From: Lachnospiraceae bacterium
Lineage (GTDB): Bacteria; Bacillota; Clostridia; Lachnospirales; Lachnospiraceae
Length of the DNA: 64,000 nucleotides
Reading direction: 5' to 3'
NCBI GenBank assembly: GCA_015057585.1
Contig: SVEF01000004.1
Location: forward strand, 62,001 to 126,000
Part shown: piece by piece, positions 24,521 to 32,907 of the stretch
How the letters are laid out: each line of letters opens with the position of its first letter
How positions within the stretch are numbered: position 1 is the first letter of the stretch
The notes under the pieces: generated by a model
Database searches by the model: none
What the model was told of the DNA's origin: nothing
Seen by the model: only the letters and a program-made list of their open reading frames with translations
Position numbers and translations under genes: made by a program

Positions 24521-25003
24521 ATGCGTTTGTACGTAAAACAACACATCTTTACCTGGGGAGATAAATTCTCCATCTATGACGAAGCCGGGAACGAGAAATA
24601 CTATGTCGAAGGAGAAGTTTTTACCTTTGGTAAAAAACTGCATCTTTACAATTTGGAGGGCGTTGAACTTGCATATATCGAACAGCAACTTTTTACGTTC
24701 TTACCACGCTACTATGTTTATCGCGCCGGAAACCAAATTGCCGAAGTTGTTAAAAATTTTACGTTTTTCCATCAGGAATATACGGTAAACGGCCCGGAAT
24801 GGACCGTCACCGGCGATTTCTTCGACCATGACTATGACGTCAAAGACGCTTCCGGAAGAAGCATCGTTTCGGTCACCCGTCAGTGGTTTACACTCGGCGA
24901 CGCCTATGAACTTGACTTTTCCGGAAACGCAGATGAAATCGACGCACTGGCCATATGCCTTGTCATCGATGCCTGCATCGAAGCAGCAAGAAATAATAAC
25001 TAA
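24521..25003 (+). CDS. LURP-one-related protein (YxjI/DUF567)
   Basis: 160-residue protein of the LURP-one/Tubby-like barrel fold. The N-terminal MRLYVKQHIFTWGDKFSIYD, the IEQQLFTFLPRYYVY block and the VSVTRQWFTLGDAYELD end are typical of bacterial YxjI proteins. The function of the bacterial family is not established; the fold may bind phospholipids. GAAGGGAG precedes the ATG, 37 nt after the fusion gene, so it probably belongs to the same transcript. Confidence 0.88.
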   Translation: MRLYVKQHIFTWGDKFSIYDEAGNEKYYVEGEVFTFGKKLHLYNLEGVELAYIEQQLFTFLPRYYVYRAGNQIAEVVKNFTFFHQEYTVNGPEWTVTGDFFDHDYDVKDASGRSIVSVTRQWFTLGDAYELDFSGNADEIDALAICLVIDACIEAARNNN

Positions 25004-25109
25004 AAAATTAAAAGTTGATTAAGAATCCGGTTTGTTAAAAATTTGGTAACAATTCTATGGTACGATAGACAGGTAAGAAGGTACCGGTTTCAGAAAGGAA
25101 TACTATAGA

Positions 25110-25799
25110 ATGAACGAAATTACAGTTTTAGATATGTTTGGTGTATTAAAAAGCACTTCCGATGAATGGGAAAAGATGCGTCTTATTTACGATGCCGCCC
25201 TCCGCGAAGTCAACACCAAATTAGAAACACTCAATAACGAATTTAAATTAAGACATCAATATAACCCGATTGAGCACATCACTTCCCGAATTAAATCACC
25301 GGAGAGTATTGCAAAAAAGTTAGCACATAACGGCTACGATATTACTGTGGGCAACATCATCCACCACATCAATGACGTCGCCGGTATCCGCATTATCTGT
25401 TCGTATACGACGGACATTTACCGGATTGCAAACCTTATCGCCGGTCAATCCGATGTTACCGTAATCAAAGTAAAGGACTACATAGCAAATCCAAAACCAA
25501 ACGGTTATAAAAGTTATCACATGATTATCTCCGTCCCAATCTTTTTATCGGAACAGATTGTGGATACCAAAGTAGAAATCCAGATCCGTACCATCGCGAT
25601 GGACTTCTGGGCCAGCCTCGAACACAAAATGTACTACAAATTTGAAGGTAACGCCCCGGAAAACATCCGCAGGGAATTAAAGGAATGTGCCGACCTGGTT
25701 GCCTTTCTCGACCAAAAGATGCTTGCCATTAATGAAGAGATTAAGCGATATGCAGGCGAAGCGGATGACGAGATATTGGAGAATGCTGTACTCACATAA
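25110..25799 (+). CDS. relQ: Small alarmone synthetase, RelQ/YjbM type
   Basis: 229-residue single-domain (p)ppGpp synthetase. RelA/SpoT synthetase motifs are visible: the Arg/Lys ATP-binding segment HITSRIKSPESIAKK, DVAGIRIICSY with the catalytic Asp, DYIANPKPNGYKSYH, VEIQIRTIAMDFWASLEHKM and the closing Glu. There is no hydrolase domain, TGS or ACT domain, as in RelQ of Bacilli, which form tetramers and respond to cell-wall stress. AAAGGAA precedes the ATG. It is followed by a hairpin and then a two-component pair. Confidence 0.93.
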   Translation: MNEITVLDMFGVLKSTSDEWEKMRLIYDAALREVNTKLETLNNEFKLRHQYNPIEHITSRIKSPESIAKKLAHNGYDITVGNIIHHINDVAGIRIICSYTTDIYRIANLIAGQSDVTVIKVKDYIANPKPNGYKSYHMIISVPIFLSEQIVDTKVEIQIRTIAMDFWASLEHKMYYKFEGNAPENIRRELKECADLVAFLDQKMLAINEEIKRYAGEADDEILENAVLT

Positions 25800-25820
25800 A
25801 AACAAAATAGCAAACCCAAA

Positions 25821-25856
25821 ATAGCGATGGCAAAACTGCCATCGCTATGTTATAAT
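25821..25856 (+). promoter_or_regulatory. Hairpin after relQ overlapping the response-regulator promoter
   Basis: ATAGCGATGGCA (25821-25832) pairs perfectly with TGCCATCGCTAT (25837-25848), loop AAAC. Only a short mixed tail follows, GTTATAATT, whose TATAAT (25851-25856) lies 17 nt from TGGCAA (25828-25833) in the stem. The element can be a terminator for relQ, a promoter with an overlapping dyad for the next gene, or both. Confidence 0.6.
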
Positions 25857-25895
25857 TAGACTATACTTTTAAGACAACATGGGAGGAACCATATC

Positions 25896-26306
25896 GTGAT
25901 TGACGATAACTTTATCAATTTGGAAAATTTGATTGGAAATTCACGGCCGTATATTCTGATTGTAGATGACACCGCCATTATACTTCGTAACATAAAGTCA
26001 CTGCTTGACTCGCGGTACTCTGTTGCGGTAGCCCCATCCGGAAGACACGCTCTCCAATCCATCAAAAAGCATAAGCCGGATTTGATTCTCCTCGATTATG
26101 ACATGCCGGAAATGAACGGAAAAGAAGTAATGAAAATATTAAAAGCATCTCCTGACACACAAGATATTCCTGTTGTTTTCCTGACTGCAATGGACTCCAG
26201 GGAAACTGTCCTGGAATTACTGACGTTAGAACCTGCCGGCTATCTGTTAAAACCGGTCAATTCCGCAGCCTTGTTTGATACCATCTATAAAATTCTGGGG
26301 AGGTAA
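25896..26306 (+). CDS. Stand-alone response-regulator receiver
   Basis: 136-residue protein with a single receiver domain and a 20-residue N-terminal lead. YILIVDDTAI carries the acidic pair; the phospho-acceptor is Asp67 in LLDYDMPEMNG; FLTAMDS and LKPVN supply the conserved Thr and Lys. There is no output domain, so it acts through a partner, as in CheY or Spo0F. The start is GTG, chosen because GGGAGG lies 9 nt upstream; the ATG inside that ribosome site leads to an early stop. The hybrid kinase gene starts 8 nt after the stop, so the two are a unit. Confidence 0.92.
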   Translation: MIDDNFINLENLIGNSRPYILIVDDTAIILRNIKSLLDSRYSVAVAPSGRHALQSIKKHKPDLILLDYDMPEMNGKEVMKILKASPDTQDIPVVFLTAMDSRETVLELLTLEPAGYLLKPVNSAALFDTIYKILGR

Positions 26307-26314
26307 GGTCGTCC

Positions 26315-28786
26315 ATGTATAAATCACAGATTATTTGCATTCTGATTGTTCTTTTTATCACATTGCTCCACTTTACCTCCAACAATAAAAAAACAGCATC
26401 CTCCCGATGCTTTTCTGCCCTTTTGGTATGCACTTTCTTCCAATTATCCTTTGATATTGTTACCATATATACCGTCAATCATTTAGAACTGGTTTCTCCG
26501 ATTACCAACCGAATTGCCCACGATATTTATCTTGGGCTGATGCTCTCCATCTTTTATCTTGTTTATCGCTATCTTGAAACCATTATCGAAGAGGAAATCG
26601 GGCGCAAACTGCGCAGAGCCCTTTTAGCTCCGATTCCTCTTGTCATCACCCTGCTCGGAGTTATCTTTTTACCTCTCGATTACATTGAGTCGACACGCAG
26701 TAATTATTCTTATGGCCCGGCCGCTTTTATGGCATACATCGGTGTTGCCACTTATCTTATTTTTATCGTTCTGTTACTCATGCAGTACCGAAAAATCATT
26801 CCACTTAAAAAGAAACGTGCCATTTACTTTGCCTTACTGAGCGAAATCCCTGTAGCAGTCTACCAGATTATGGTGCCGGATTCCCTGATTTCCTGTCTTG
26901 CCATGGTTCTGCTAAACGTTGGTATCTATATGACAACAGAAAACCCGGATGCTCATCTGGTAGAACAGTTAGAAAAAGAAAAGCAGCGTGCCAATGCAGC
27001 CAATCAGGCAAAGACTAAATTTCTTGCCAACATGTCCCATGAAATCCGTACACCAATCACTGCGGTACTTGGCATGAATGAACTTTTGCTCCGCGAAACC
27101 AAAGAGCCGGGCACCAAACAATATGCCAAAAACATTGAAGGTGCCGCAAAGTCCCTTTTGAGCATCATCAATGACATTTTGGACATTTCAAAAATCGAAG
27201 CCGGAAAGCTTACTGTGATTTCTACGGAATACAATCTTGCAGACGTCATCAAAGATATTTCCAACATGATTTCCTTTAAGGCTTCCATGAAAGAACTGAA
27301 TTTCCAATTACTGATTGACGAAAACATCCCAAGAAAACTGATAGGGGACGACATCCGTCTGCGTCAGATTCTGGTTAACCTGTTAAATAATGCGGTAAAG
27401 TACACTCACAAAGGCTCTGTTCTCCTGCATGTTCACCTCATGCCTTCTACCGATGAGGATTTTGCTGTGGTTCATTTTAGTGTTGAAGATACCGGCATTG
27501 GTATCCGTGAGGAAGACATAAAAAAACTCAATGCACCTTATGTCCGTGTGGACGAACAACAGAACCGCAACATTGAAGGTACCGGTCTTGGCATCAGCAT
27601 CACCAAGGAATTGCTCCGCCTTTTGCACAGCCGCCTGCAGATACTCAGCAAATACGGCGTCGGCTCTGTTTTTTCCTTTACATTACGCCAAAAGATTGTG
27701 GATAAGCGTCCCATCGGTGTAATGACATTGAATCAGGAAGAGAACTACATGGAGTATCAGCATTCCTTTGAAGCCCCGAATGCAAGAATTCTTCTGGTCG
27801 ACGATAACGAGATGAATCGCCATGTATTTGTCGGTTTGTTAAAAGAAACAAAAATTCGGATTGACGAAGCCGCAAACGGAAGAGAAGGTCTGGAAAAGAT
27901 AAAAAGCAATGCCTATGACATCATCTTTATGGACCATATGATGCCGGACTTGGACGGTGTTGAAACCTTCCGGCTCATGAAAGAACTGGACAACTTTCCG
28001 TCAAAGGATGCTCCGGTTGTTATCTTAACCGCCAATGCTTTAGTCGGTGCAAAAGAAAAGTACCTTGCAGAGGGGTTCCGGGCATTCTTGGACAAACCAA
28101 TCGACCATCAAAAACTGGAAGCCCTGATTGCGGAATTACTTGATGACTCCTTATTGGAAGAAGCAGGTGCTCCAACCGGCACTTCCCTTTATGCCCCGGT
28201 GGAACGGCCGTTTGTCGAAGGACTGGACTGGAATTATGCAAGAATCCATTTTACAAGCGAAAACGCCCTGACCGAATCGGTTACTCTGTTTGCAGATTCC
28301 ATAGAATACGAAGCCGATGCCTTAGAATATTTATTGCAGGCCATGCCAACTGCGGAGCAGGAAGGAAATCTTCTTTGTACCAAATTCCACAGTATGAAGA
28401 GTTCCGCAACTACCATCGGCATTCTTCCTCTTGCCGGCATGGCAAAGGTTTTGGAAGATGCCGCCCGCAATTCAGACCATGACACCATAACCCGTATGGC
28501 CCCGCTCTACCTTGCTCTCTGGCGTTCCTACAAAGAAAAACTTGCCATGTTTTCTACTGCCACAGAAGATGTACAAAAACCGGATGCCTCCGATCATGAA
28601 GTCCAAATCACAGATTTGCTTTCTCAGATCCGTAAGGCCGCAACCGCCATGGACATTGATGAACTCGACCTCCTCTGGAAACAGTTGGATGCGTTCCGTT
28701 ATGACGGACCGGTCCAAGCCAGGATGGAAGCAATTCACAGAGCGATTTTAGACTTTGATGTAGATTTTTTGCAAAATATTGATTAG
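26315..28786 (+). CDS. Hybrid sensor histidine kinase with receiver and HPt
   Basis: 823-residue membrane kinase. About seven N-terminal transmembrane helices (1-205), a short coiled coil (EQLEKEKQRANAANQAK), HisKA with His242 in NMSHEIRTP, and an ATPase with the N-box QILVNLLNNAVKYT, DTGIGI and GTGLGI. Next come a receiver (LLVDDNEMN, phospho-acceptor Asp540 in IIFMDHMMPD, LTANA and LDKPI) and a C-terminal HPt with His692 in KFHSMKSSA. All phosphorelay residues are present. The relay could pass to the stand-alone receiver encoded just before. The 7TM sensor region resembles that of the EAL protein at 15358. GGGAGG lies before the ATG. Confidence 0.95.
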   Translation: MYKSQIICILIVLFITLLHFTSNNKKTASSRCFSALLVCTFFQLSFDIVTIYTVNHLELVSPITNRIAHDIYLGLMLSIFYLVYRYLETIIEEEIGRKLRRALLAPIPLVITLLGVIFLPLDYIESTRSNYSYGPAAFMAYIGVATYLIFIVLLLMQYRKIIPLKKKRAIYFALLSEIPVAVYQIMVPDSLISCLAMVLLNVGIYMTTENPDAHLVEQLEKEKQRANAANQAKTKFLANMSHEIRTPITAVLGMNELLLRETKEPGTKQYAKNIEGAAKSLLSIINDILDISKIEAGKLTVISTEYNLADVIKDISNMISFKASMKELNFQLLIDENIPRKLIGDDIRLRQILVNLLNNAVKYTHKGSVLLHVHLMPSTDEDFAVVHFSVEDTGIGIREEDIKKLNAPYVRVDEQQNRNIEGTGLGISITKELLRLLHSRLQILSKYGVGSVFSFTLRQKIVDKRPIGVMTLNQEENYMEYQHSFEAPNARILLVDDNEMNRHVFVGLLKETKIRIDEAANGREGLEKIKSNAYDIIFMDHMMPDLDGVETFRLMKELDNFPSKDAPVVILTANALVGAKEKYLAEGFRAFLDKPIDHQKLEALIAELLDDSLLEEAGAPTGTSLYAPVERPFVEGLDWNYARIHFTSENALTESVTLFADSIEYEADALEYLLQAMPTAEQEGNLLCTKFHSMKSSATTIGILPLAGMAKVLEDAARNSDHDTITRMAPLYLALWRSYKEKLAMFSTATEDVQKPDASDHEVQITDLLSQIRKAATAMDIDELDLLWKQLDAFRYDGPVQARMEAIHRAILDFDVDFLQNID

Positions 28787-28811
28787 GGCATTGTAAGAAG
28801 AAATAAGATAT

Positions 28812-28871
28812 AAGCAGGAGTCCCCATTCTTTCTAAGCAAAACTCTTGGAAAGAATGGGGACTGCCTGCTT
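28812..28871. repeat. Long hairpin after the hybrid kinase (palindrome family member A)
   Basis: AAGCAGG (28812-28818) and TCCCCATTCTTTC (28821-28833) pair with GAAAGAATGGGGA (28849-28861) and CCTGCTT (28865-28871). It may serve as terminator for both convergent transcripts, though the T-runs are weak. The 21 nt at 28826-28846 match 29973-29993 at 18 positions, so it belongs to a small palindrome family. Confidence 0.75.
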
Positions 28872-28898
28872 GGCTATGTTTTTCTAAATTTATCTTCC

Positions 28899-29447
28899 TC
28901 ATATTAGTCTATAAATATTACCATCCCTCTTCATGATGTGCTCCGAAATCATATCTCTGCGAATCGTGCAGAAATCGTCATGGAACTGCAGAATCTTGTC
29001 ATTGACTTCCTTTTCCTCGTATTCTTTTCCCGGCTCAAATGTCTTCGCAATTTCCTCCAGACAAATGCGTTGTTTCTTTCTCTGCGCCGGAATTGCCTTC
29101 AAACGCCCGTATTCAAAAAAAGTCTTGATTACTTTTTCTCTGTAGGCCTCTTCCCGCTGTTTTTGTTCATCAATCACCTCTGACTCCTCATTAATGATAT
29201 CGATGATAGTTGTCATAAATACATCTTTACATAACGAATACACGGTATAGTATTGTTCTTTGCGTGATGCCACTGCCTTCGCATCCTCCAATTTTTTTAA
29301 ATGAAAAGAAATGGTAGCAGGTGTGAGTCCCAGCCTCTCTGCCAACCGTTCCACATACATATCCTCTTTCGCCAGGGATTTCAAAATCTGTAATCTGGAT
29401 TTATCTGCCAGACATTTAAATAATCTGATTGCATCTGCTTCTAACAT
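28899..29447 (-). CDS. ArsR-type regulator with DUF2087 domain
   Basis: 182-residue protein. Residues 1-85 form an ArsR winged helix (LFKCLADKSRLQILKSLAKED, described by its ends, and LTPATISFHLKKLEDA). A charged helix follows (about 86-115). The C-terminal 65 residues (RLKAIPAQRKKQRICLEEIA and FHDDFCTIRRDMI) match DUF2087, a small domain often attached to such regulators. No metal-ligand cysteine pair is seen, so the ligand is unknown. The gene begins 7 nt after the partner gene ends. Likely self-repressor through the dyads upstream of that gene. Confidence 0.85.
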   Translation of the reverse strand: MLEADAIRLFKCLADKSRLQILKSLAKEDMYVERLAERLGLTPATISFHLKKLEDAKAVASRKEQYYTVYSLCKDVFMTTIIDIINEESEVIDEQKQREEAYREKVIKTFFEYGRLKAIPAQRKKQRICLEEIAKTFEPGKEYEEKEVNDKILQFHDDFCTIRRDMISEHIMKRDGNIYRLI

Positions 29448-29454
29448 GTTTTTC

Positions 29455-29796
29455 TCACTCTCCTACTTCTTCAAATTTCGCCTTCAGCCTCTGTAATATT
29501 TCTAATTTCGTTTCCTCGATTATTATTTTTTCTATGTTGCCATGCTCTCTCGCTTTTTCTAAGGATATTCTCCAATCCTCAGACAATTTTGTCAACCGTC
29601 TTATGTATTCTTCTCTTAATTCCTCCCCACTTTTCAACCCGGCTACAACATTGTAAATCGTCTTACAAATATCACAGATATTACGTTTCACCCTGATAAA
29701 ATTTGCCTCATCTTTCCTGCATGCTTTGACAAGCTCCTCTTCCTCTTTCTTTAACCTTTCGATGATTTCGTCTAAAAAATTTATGTATTCACCCAT
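29455..29796 (-). CDS. Hypothetical coiled-coil protein paired with the ArsR/DUF2087 regulator
   Basis: 113-residue helical, highly charged protein (many Glu, Lys and Arg) with two cysteines in NICDICKTIYN. No family is recognised. It is the first gene of a two-gene operon with the regulator, with GGAG upstream of the ATG and a strong promoter. It might be a co-regulator or a partner that modulates the regulator; no evidence decides. Confidence 0.7.
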   Translation of the reverse strand: MGEYINFLDEIIERLKKEEEELVKACRKDEANFIRVKRNICDICKTIYNVVAGLKSGEELREEYIRRLTKLSEDWRISLEKAREHGNIEKIIIEETKLEILQRLKAKFEEVGE

Positions 29797-29812
29797 AGCC
29801 CTGCTCCTTTTT

Positions 29813-29897
29813 TGATTTGATAAATATCTAATCAGATACTTTAACTATAGCATCTAATCTTCTACTTGTCAATGTTTTATTTTGATATTTGTCAAAT
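29813..29897 (-). promoter_or_regulatory. ArsR-operon promoter with several operator dyads
   Basis: Minus-strand TTGACA (29872-29867), 17-nt spacer and TATAGT (29849-29844). Around it, read on the plus strand: GATTTGATAAATATC (29813-29827), ATCTAATCAGAT (29827-29838, imperfect dyad) and GATATTTGTCAAATC (29883-29897). The first and last are inverted copies with 14 of 15 matches, lying on either side of the promoter. The spacing would allow looping by a regulator dimer; the ArsR/DUF2087 product is the natural candidate. Confidence 0.72.
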
Positions 29898-29948
29898 CAA
29901 ATTGCAATAAGCTGTTTCTCTTTTTCCTGAATCATTTTATTTTTTCAT

Positions 29949-30120
29949 TCTATAACGCAGGCAGGGGAAGTAATTCTTTCTGGGCAGAACTCTAAGAAAA
30001 CGTCAGTACTTAGTGAGGTAAGCGATTTTTTCAAATTCGCTCGAACTTAGTACTGCTACGTTTTCGCCGAAGCGAGAGCGCGTTCTGCCGGAAAGAATTA
30101 CTTCCCCTGCTTATTATAGA
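29949..30120. repeat. 172-nt nested palindrome (family member B)
   Basis: Outer arms 29949-29990 and 30082-30120 are almost fully complementary (including GGGGAAGTAATTCTTTC and its complement). Inner arms 29997-30014 and 30044-30064 pair next (AAAACGT, AGTACT), and AGCGA/TCGCT (30021-30025 and 30037-30041) closes the centre. It lies between tldE and the ArsR operon promoter. No coding potential is apparent; it could be a terminator of the clpB-tldD-tldE transcript or a MITE/REP-like element. Confidence 0.8.
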
Positions 30121-30157
30121 ATTAAATTATCCAATCCATGATTCAGGAAAACAGAAA

Positions 30158-31507
30158 TTACTTCCCTGCAATCGTCATTTCCTTCACGAGCACGGATGGC
30201 GATCCGCATCTGCTTGCGCCAAGCGCAAACGGACTGAACTTCAGGTCTTCGCCTACAGCCACGATATCCTTGAGCAAGTTAAAAAAGTTACCGGATACCG
30301 TAATGCTCTTCACCGGTGTGGTCTTCTTGCCGTTCTCAATACGGAATCCGCTGGCTGCTAAGGAAAAGTCACCTGTGATTGGATTTGCACCTGCATGCAT
30401 ACCTTCCACACTCGTTACGTACACACCGTTGCCTGCCTGTGCCATAATGTCTTCTAATCTTCCCTTCACCGGATTGATGAAGAAGCTGTACGGACGGATA
30501 CCGACCGTCGATGCATAGGATGCCTTGGCACCGTTACCGGTGGTCTTCACGCCTGCAGCCGCTGCTGTCTTTAAGTTGTGAAGCAGCGTCTTGAAGGTAC
30601 CGTTTTCGATCACATTCTTCTTATAAGTAGCAACACCTTCTGCGTCGAACGTACACTTAACAAGTGCATCGCTCTTCATTGGGTCATCGGTCAATGTGAT
30701 AATGTCTGCTGCAATCTGCTCGCCCTCTTTTCCCTTTAATAAGGAAAGTCCTTTCTGTGCTGCTTCTGCAGAGAATACGGAAGCATAGGTCGATAACATG
30801 GAAGCCATTACCTTGTTGGAGAAAACCACCGGATACTTGCCGCTTTCCACCGGAGCAGCACCCATGGTTTCTACTGCATCTTTCACTGCTTCCTTTGCCA
30901 CCTTTTCAATATTGAAGGTTTCCATCTTACCGGAAACAACATCCATACCGTCAAACATTTCACCGTTATCTGCAACCACTGCCATGCCGTATGCAAATGC
31001 AAACTTAGCATCATCCTGCAAATCAAGCCCGTTGGAATTATAGAGCGCACTCTTTGACTCGATATATCCGGCAGCCGCCTGTGTACCGTCTACTACGCGG
31101 TCATCCGTTGCATATAACTGGTTTTGGATGGCAAGTGCCAGATCAATCAGCTCTGCGGACGTTGGAACCTTGCCCTCTTCCTTTTCATAGGTTGCATAGG
31201 TATCACCCTTGGTATGAATGAACGCCAAATCCTCGCTTTCAATCGATACCGCATTGGCAAGTGCACGTTCCACCAAAGACTCTGCTTCTTCCAGAGACAG
31301 ATGCTCTGTGGAAGCATAGCCCATCTTTCCGTCTACCAGACACTTAAAACATACACCAAGGCTGTTGTTTGTCGTAAAGCCCTTAATTTCTGTCTTAAAA
31401 ATTTCTGTCTGTGTTTCTGCAGACTCTGTATAATACAATTCGTAATCTTTTACCTGTTTTGCTTCGGCGGCCGCGATGACAGCCTGCTTAAATTCTGTAT
31501 AATTCAT
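30158..31507 (-). CDS. tldE: TldE/PmbA-family metalloprotease subunit
   Basis: 449-residue homologue of TldE/PmbA, the non-catalytic half of the TldD-TldE heterodimer that degrades unfolded peptides and trims leader peptides of modified peptides. It has the family features YYTESAETQTEIFKTEIKGF, GKMGYASTE, the PVVFSNKVMASML segment and a C-terminal KTTPVKSITVSGNFF region. The zinc-binding HExxxH of TldD is absent, as expected. Its start lies 1 nt before the end of tldD, so the pair is coupled. Confidence 0.92.
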   Translation of the reverse strand: MNYTEFKQAVIAAAEAKQVKDYELYYTESAETQTEIFKTEIKGFTTNNSLGVCFKCLVDGKMGYASTEHLSLEEAESLVERALANAVSIESEDLAFIHTKGDTYATYEKEEGKVPTSAELIDLALAIQNQLYATDDRVVDGTQAAAGYIESKSALYNSNGLDLQDDAKFAFAYGMAVVADNGEMFDGMDVVSGKMETFNIEKVAKEAVKDAVETMGAAPVESGKYPVVFSNKVMASMLSTYASVFSAEAAQKGLSLLKGKEGEQIAADIITLTDDPMKSDALVKCTFDAEGVATYKKNVIENGTFKTLLHNLKTAAAAGVKTTGNGAKASYASTVGIRPYSFFINPVKGRLEDIMAQAGNGVYVTSVEGMHAGANPITGDFSLAASGFRIENGKKTTPVKSITVSGNFFNLLKDIVAVGEDLKFSPFALGASRCGSPSVLVKEMTIAGK

Positions 31508-31508
31508 A

Positions 31509-32894
31509 TTAGCGACCTCCTACTGTAATGGATGAAACGCGGATGAGCGGCTGACCAACGTCGGTCGGAATACTTCCGGAGGAAGCACCGCACATACCCT
31601 GACCACGGTCTAAGTTCTTGCCGACCATATCGATATCCATCAGAATGTCGGAGCCCTTACCGATTAAACTTGCGCCACGTACCGGCTCACAGATTTCACC
31701 GTTCCGGATAATATAACCTTCTGCCACGGAGAAGTTGAACTGCCCGGTGAGCGGATTTACAGAACCGCCGCCCATCTTCTTCGCATACAGACCGTTTTCG
31801 ATGGAACCGATGATATCCTTATCTTCATCTTCACCTGCTGCAATGTATGTATTCGTCATACGGGAAGTCGGCTCGTACTTATAGCTCTGTCTGCGGCTGT
31901 TACCGGTCGGAGCCATACCCATACGTCTGCCGTTTAACTTATCCACCATGTAAGACTTTAAGACACCGTTTTCAATAAGCACATTCTTGCGCCCCGGTGT
32001 ACCCTCATCGTCGATGTTAATGGAGCCCCAGGCATTCGGAATCGAACCGTCATCAATCGCAGTTACCTTTGAATTTGCAATCTGCTGACCTAACTTTCCT
32101 GCAAATACAGACTGTCCGAGTGCCACGCAGGACGCCTCCAGACCATGACCACATGCTTCATGGAAAATAACACCGCCGAATGCATTTTCAATCGCCACCG
32201 GCATCACACCTGCATCAATGTAACCTGCGTTAATCATCGTAATTGCCTGTCTTGCTGCTTCAATGCCCACTTCCTTTGGCGGGAACAGTTCAAACAGTTC
32301 CATACCGACCCTGGCACCAGGAGAGCAACTACCGGTCTGATTTTCACCGTTCTTGCTTGCAATCGCGTTTACTGCAATTCTCGTACGGATCTGACGGTCC
32401 TCTGCATATAAGCCTTCACTGGTTGCAATCATAATGTTATGGTCCACATCAAGGAACGTACCGGTCACCTGGGAAATGTCCTGGTGATAATCCTTTGCTG
32501 CCAGGCAGGCTTCACGTAGGAAGCCAACCTTCGCCTTATTTTCCACGGATACCGGCACAACCTTTACCGGATGAATGTCTCCGAATCTTCTTTCTCTTAA
32601 TACGATATCAGCCACTGTGCCACTGCCAATCAGTGCGTCTGCCACCTTTCTGGCACAGGCAAGCACCGCACTTCTCTCCAGGGAAGAAGCCGAACCGGAA
32701 ATACATCTGGTTCCCTTAAAAATACGGATGCCGACACCTGCAATCACAGCGTCCTCAATTTTGTCTACCTTGGCAGAAACCATCTGAATCGCTTTCTGAT
32801 TCGTATGCTCTGCAAATACTTCTGCATAATCCGCACCGGTGGATAACGCAATCCCCAGTGCCTCTTTTACGAGACTTTGTGGTAACATATTCAT
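31509..32894 (-). CDS. tldD: TldD-family metalloprotease, catalytic subunit
   Basis: 461-residue zinc protease subunit with the HExxxH motif as FHEACGHGLEA (about residue 248) and further conserved blocks NSKVTAIDDGS, INIDDEGTPG, PTGNSRRQSYK, SLIGKGSDIL and GMCGASSGSIP. It forms the active site of TldD-TldE. AGGAG lies just before the ATG at 32894. It follows clpB by 13 nt with no terminator. Confidence 0.95.
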   Translation of the reverse strand: MNMLPQSLVKEALGIALSTGADYAEVFAEHTNQKAIQMVSAKVDKIEDAVIAGVGIRIFKGTRCISGSASSLERSAVLACARKVADALIGSGTVADIVLRERRFGDIHPVKVVPVSVENKAKVGFLREACLAAKDYHQDISQVTGTFLDVDHNIMIATSEGLYAEDRQIRTRIAVNAIASKNGENQTGSCSPGARVGMELFELFPPKEVGIEAARQAITMINAGYIDAGVMPVAIENAFGGVIFHEACGHGLEASCVALGQSVFAGKLGQQIANSKVTAIDDGSIPNAWGSINIDDEGTPGRKNVLIENGVLKSYMVDKLNGRRMGMAPTGNSRRQSYKYEPTSRMTNTYIAAGEDEDKDIIGSIENGLYAKKMGGGSVNPLTGQFNFSVAEGYIIRNGEICEPVRGASLIGKGSDILMDIDMVGKNLDRGQGMCGASSGSIPTDVGQPLIRVSSITVGGR

Positions 32895-32907
32895 TTTTCT
32901 CCTTTTT

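Noticed and set aside
29949-30120. CRISPR array or insertion sequence at the long palindrome
   Set aside because: There are no regularly spaced direct repeats, no transposase and no target-site duplication; it is a single nested inverted repeat.
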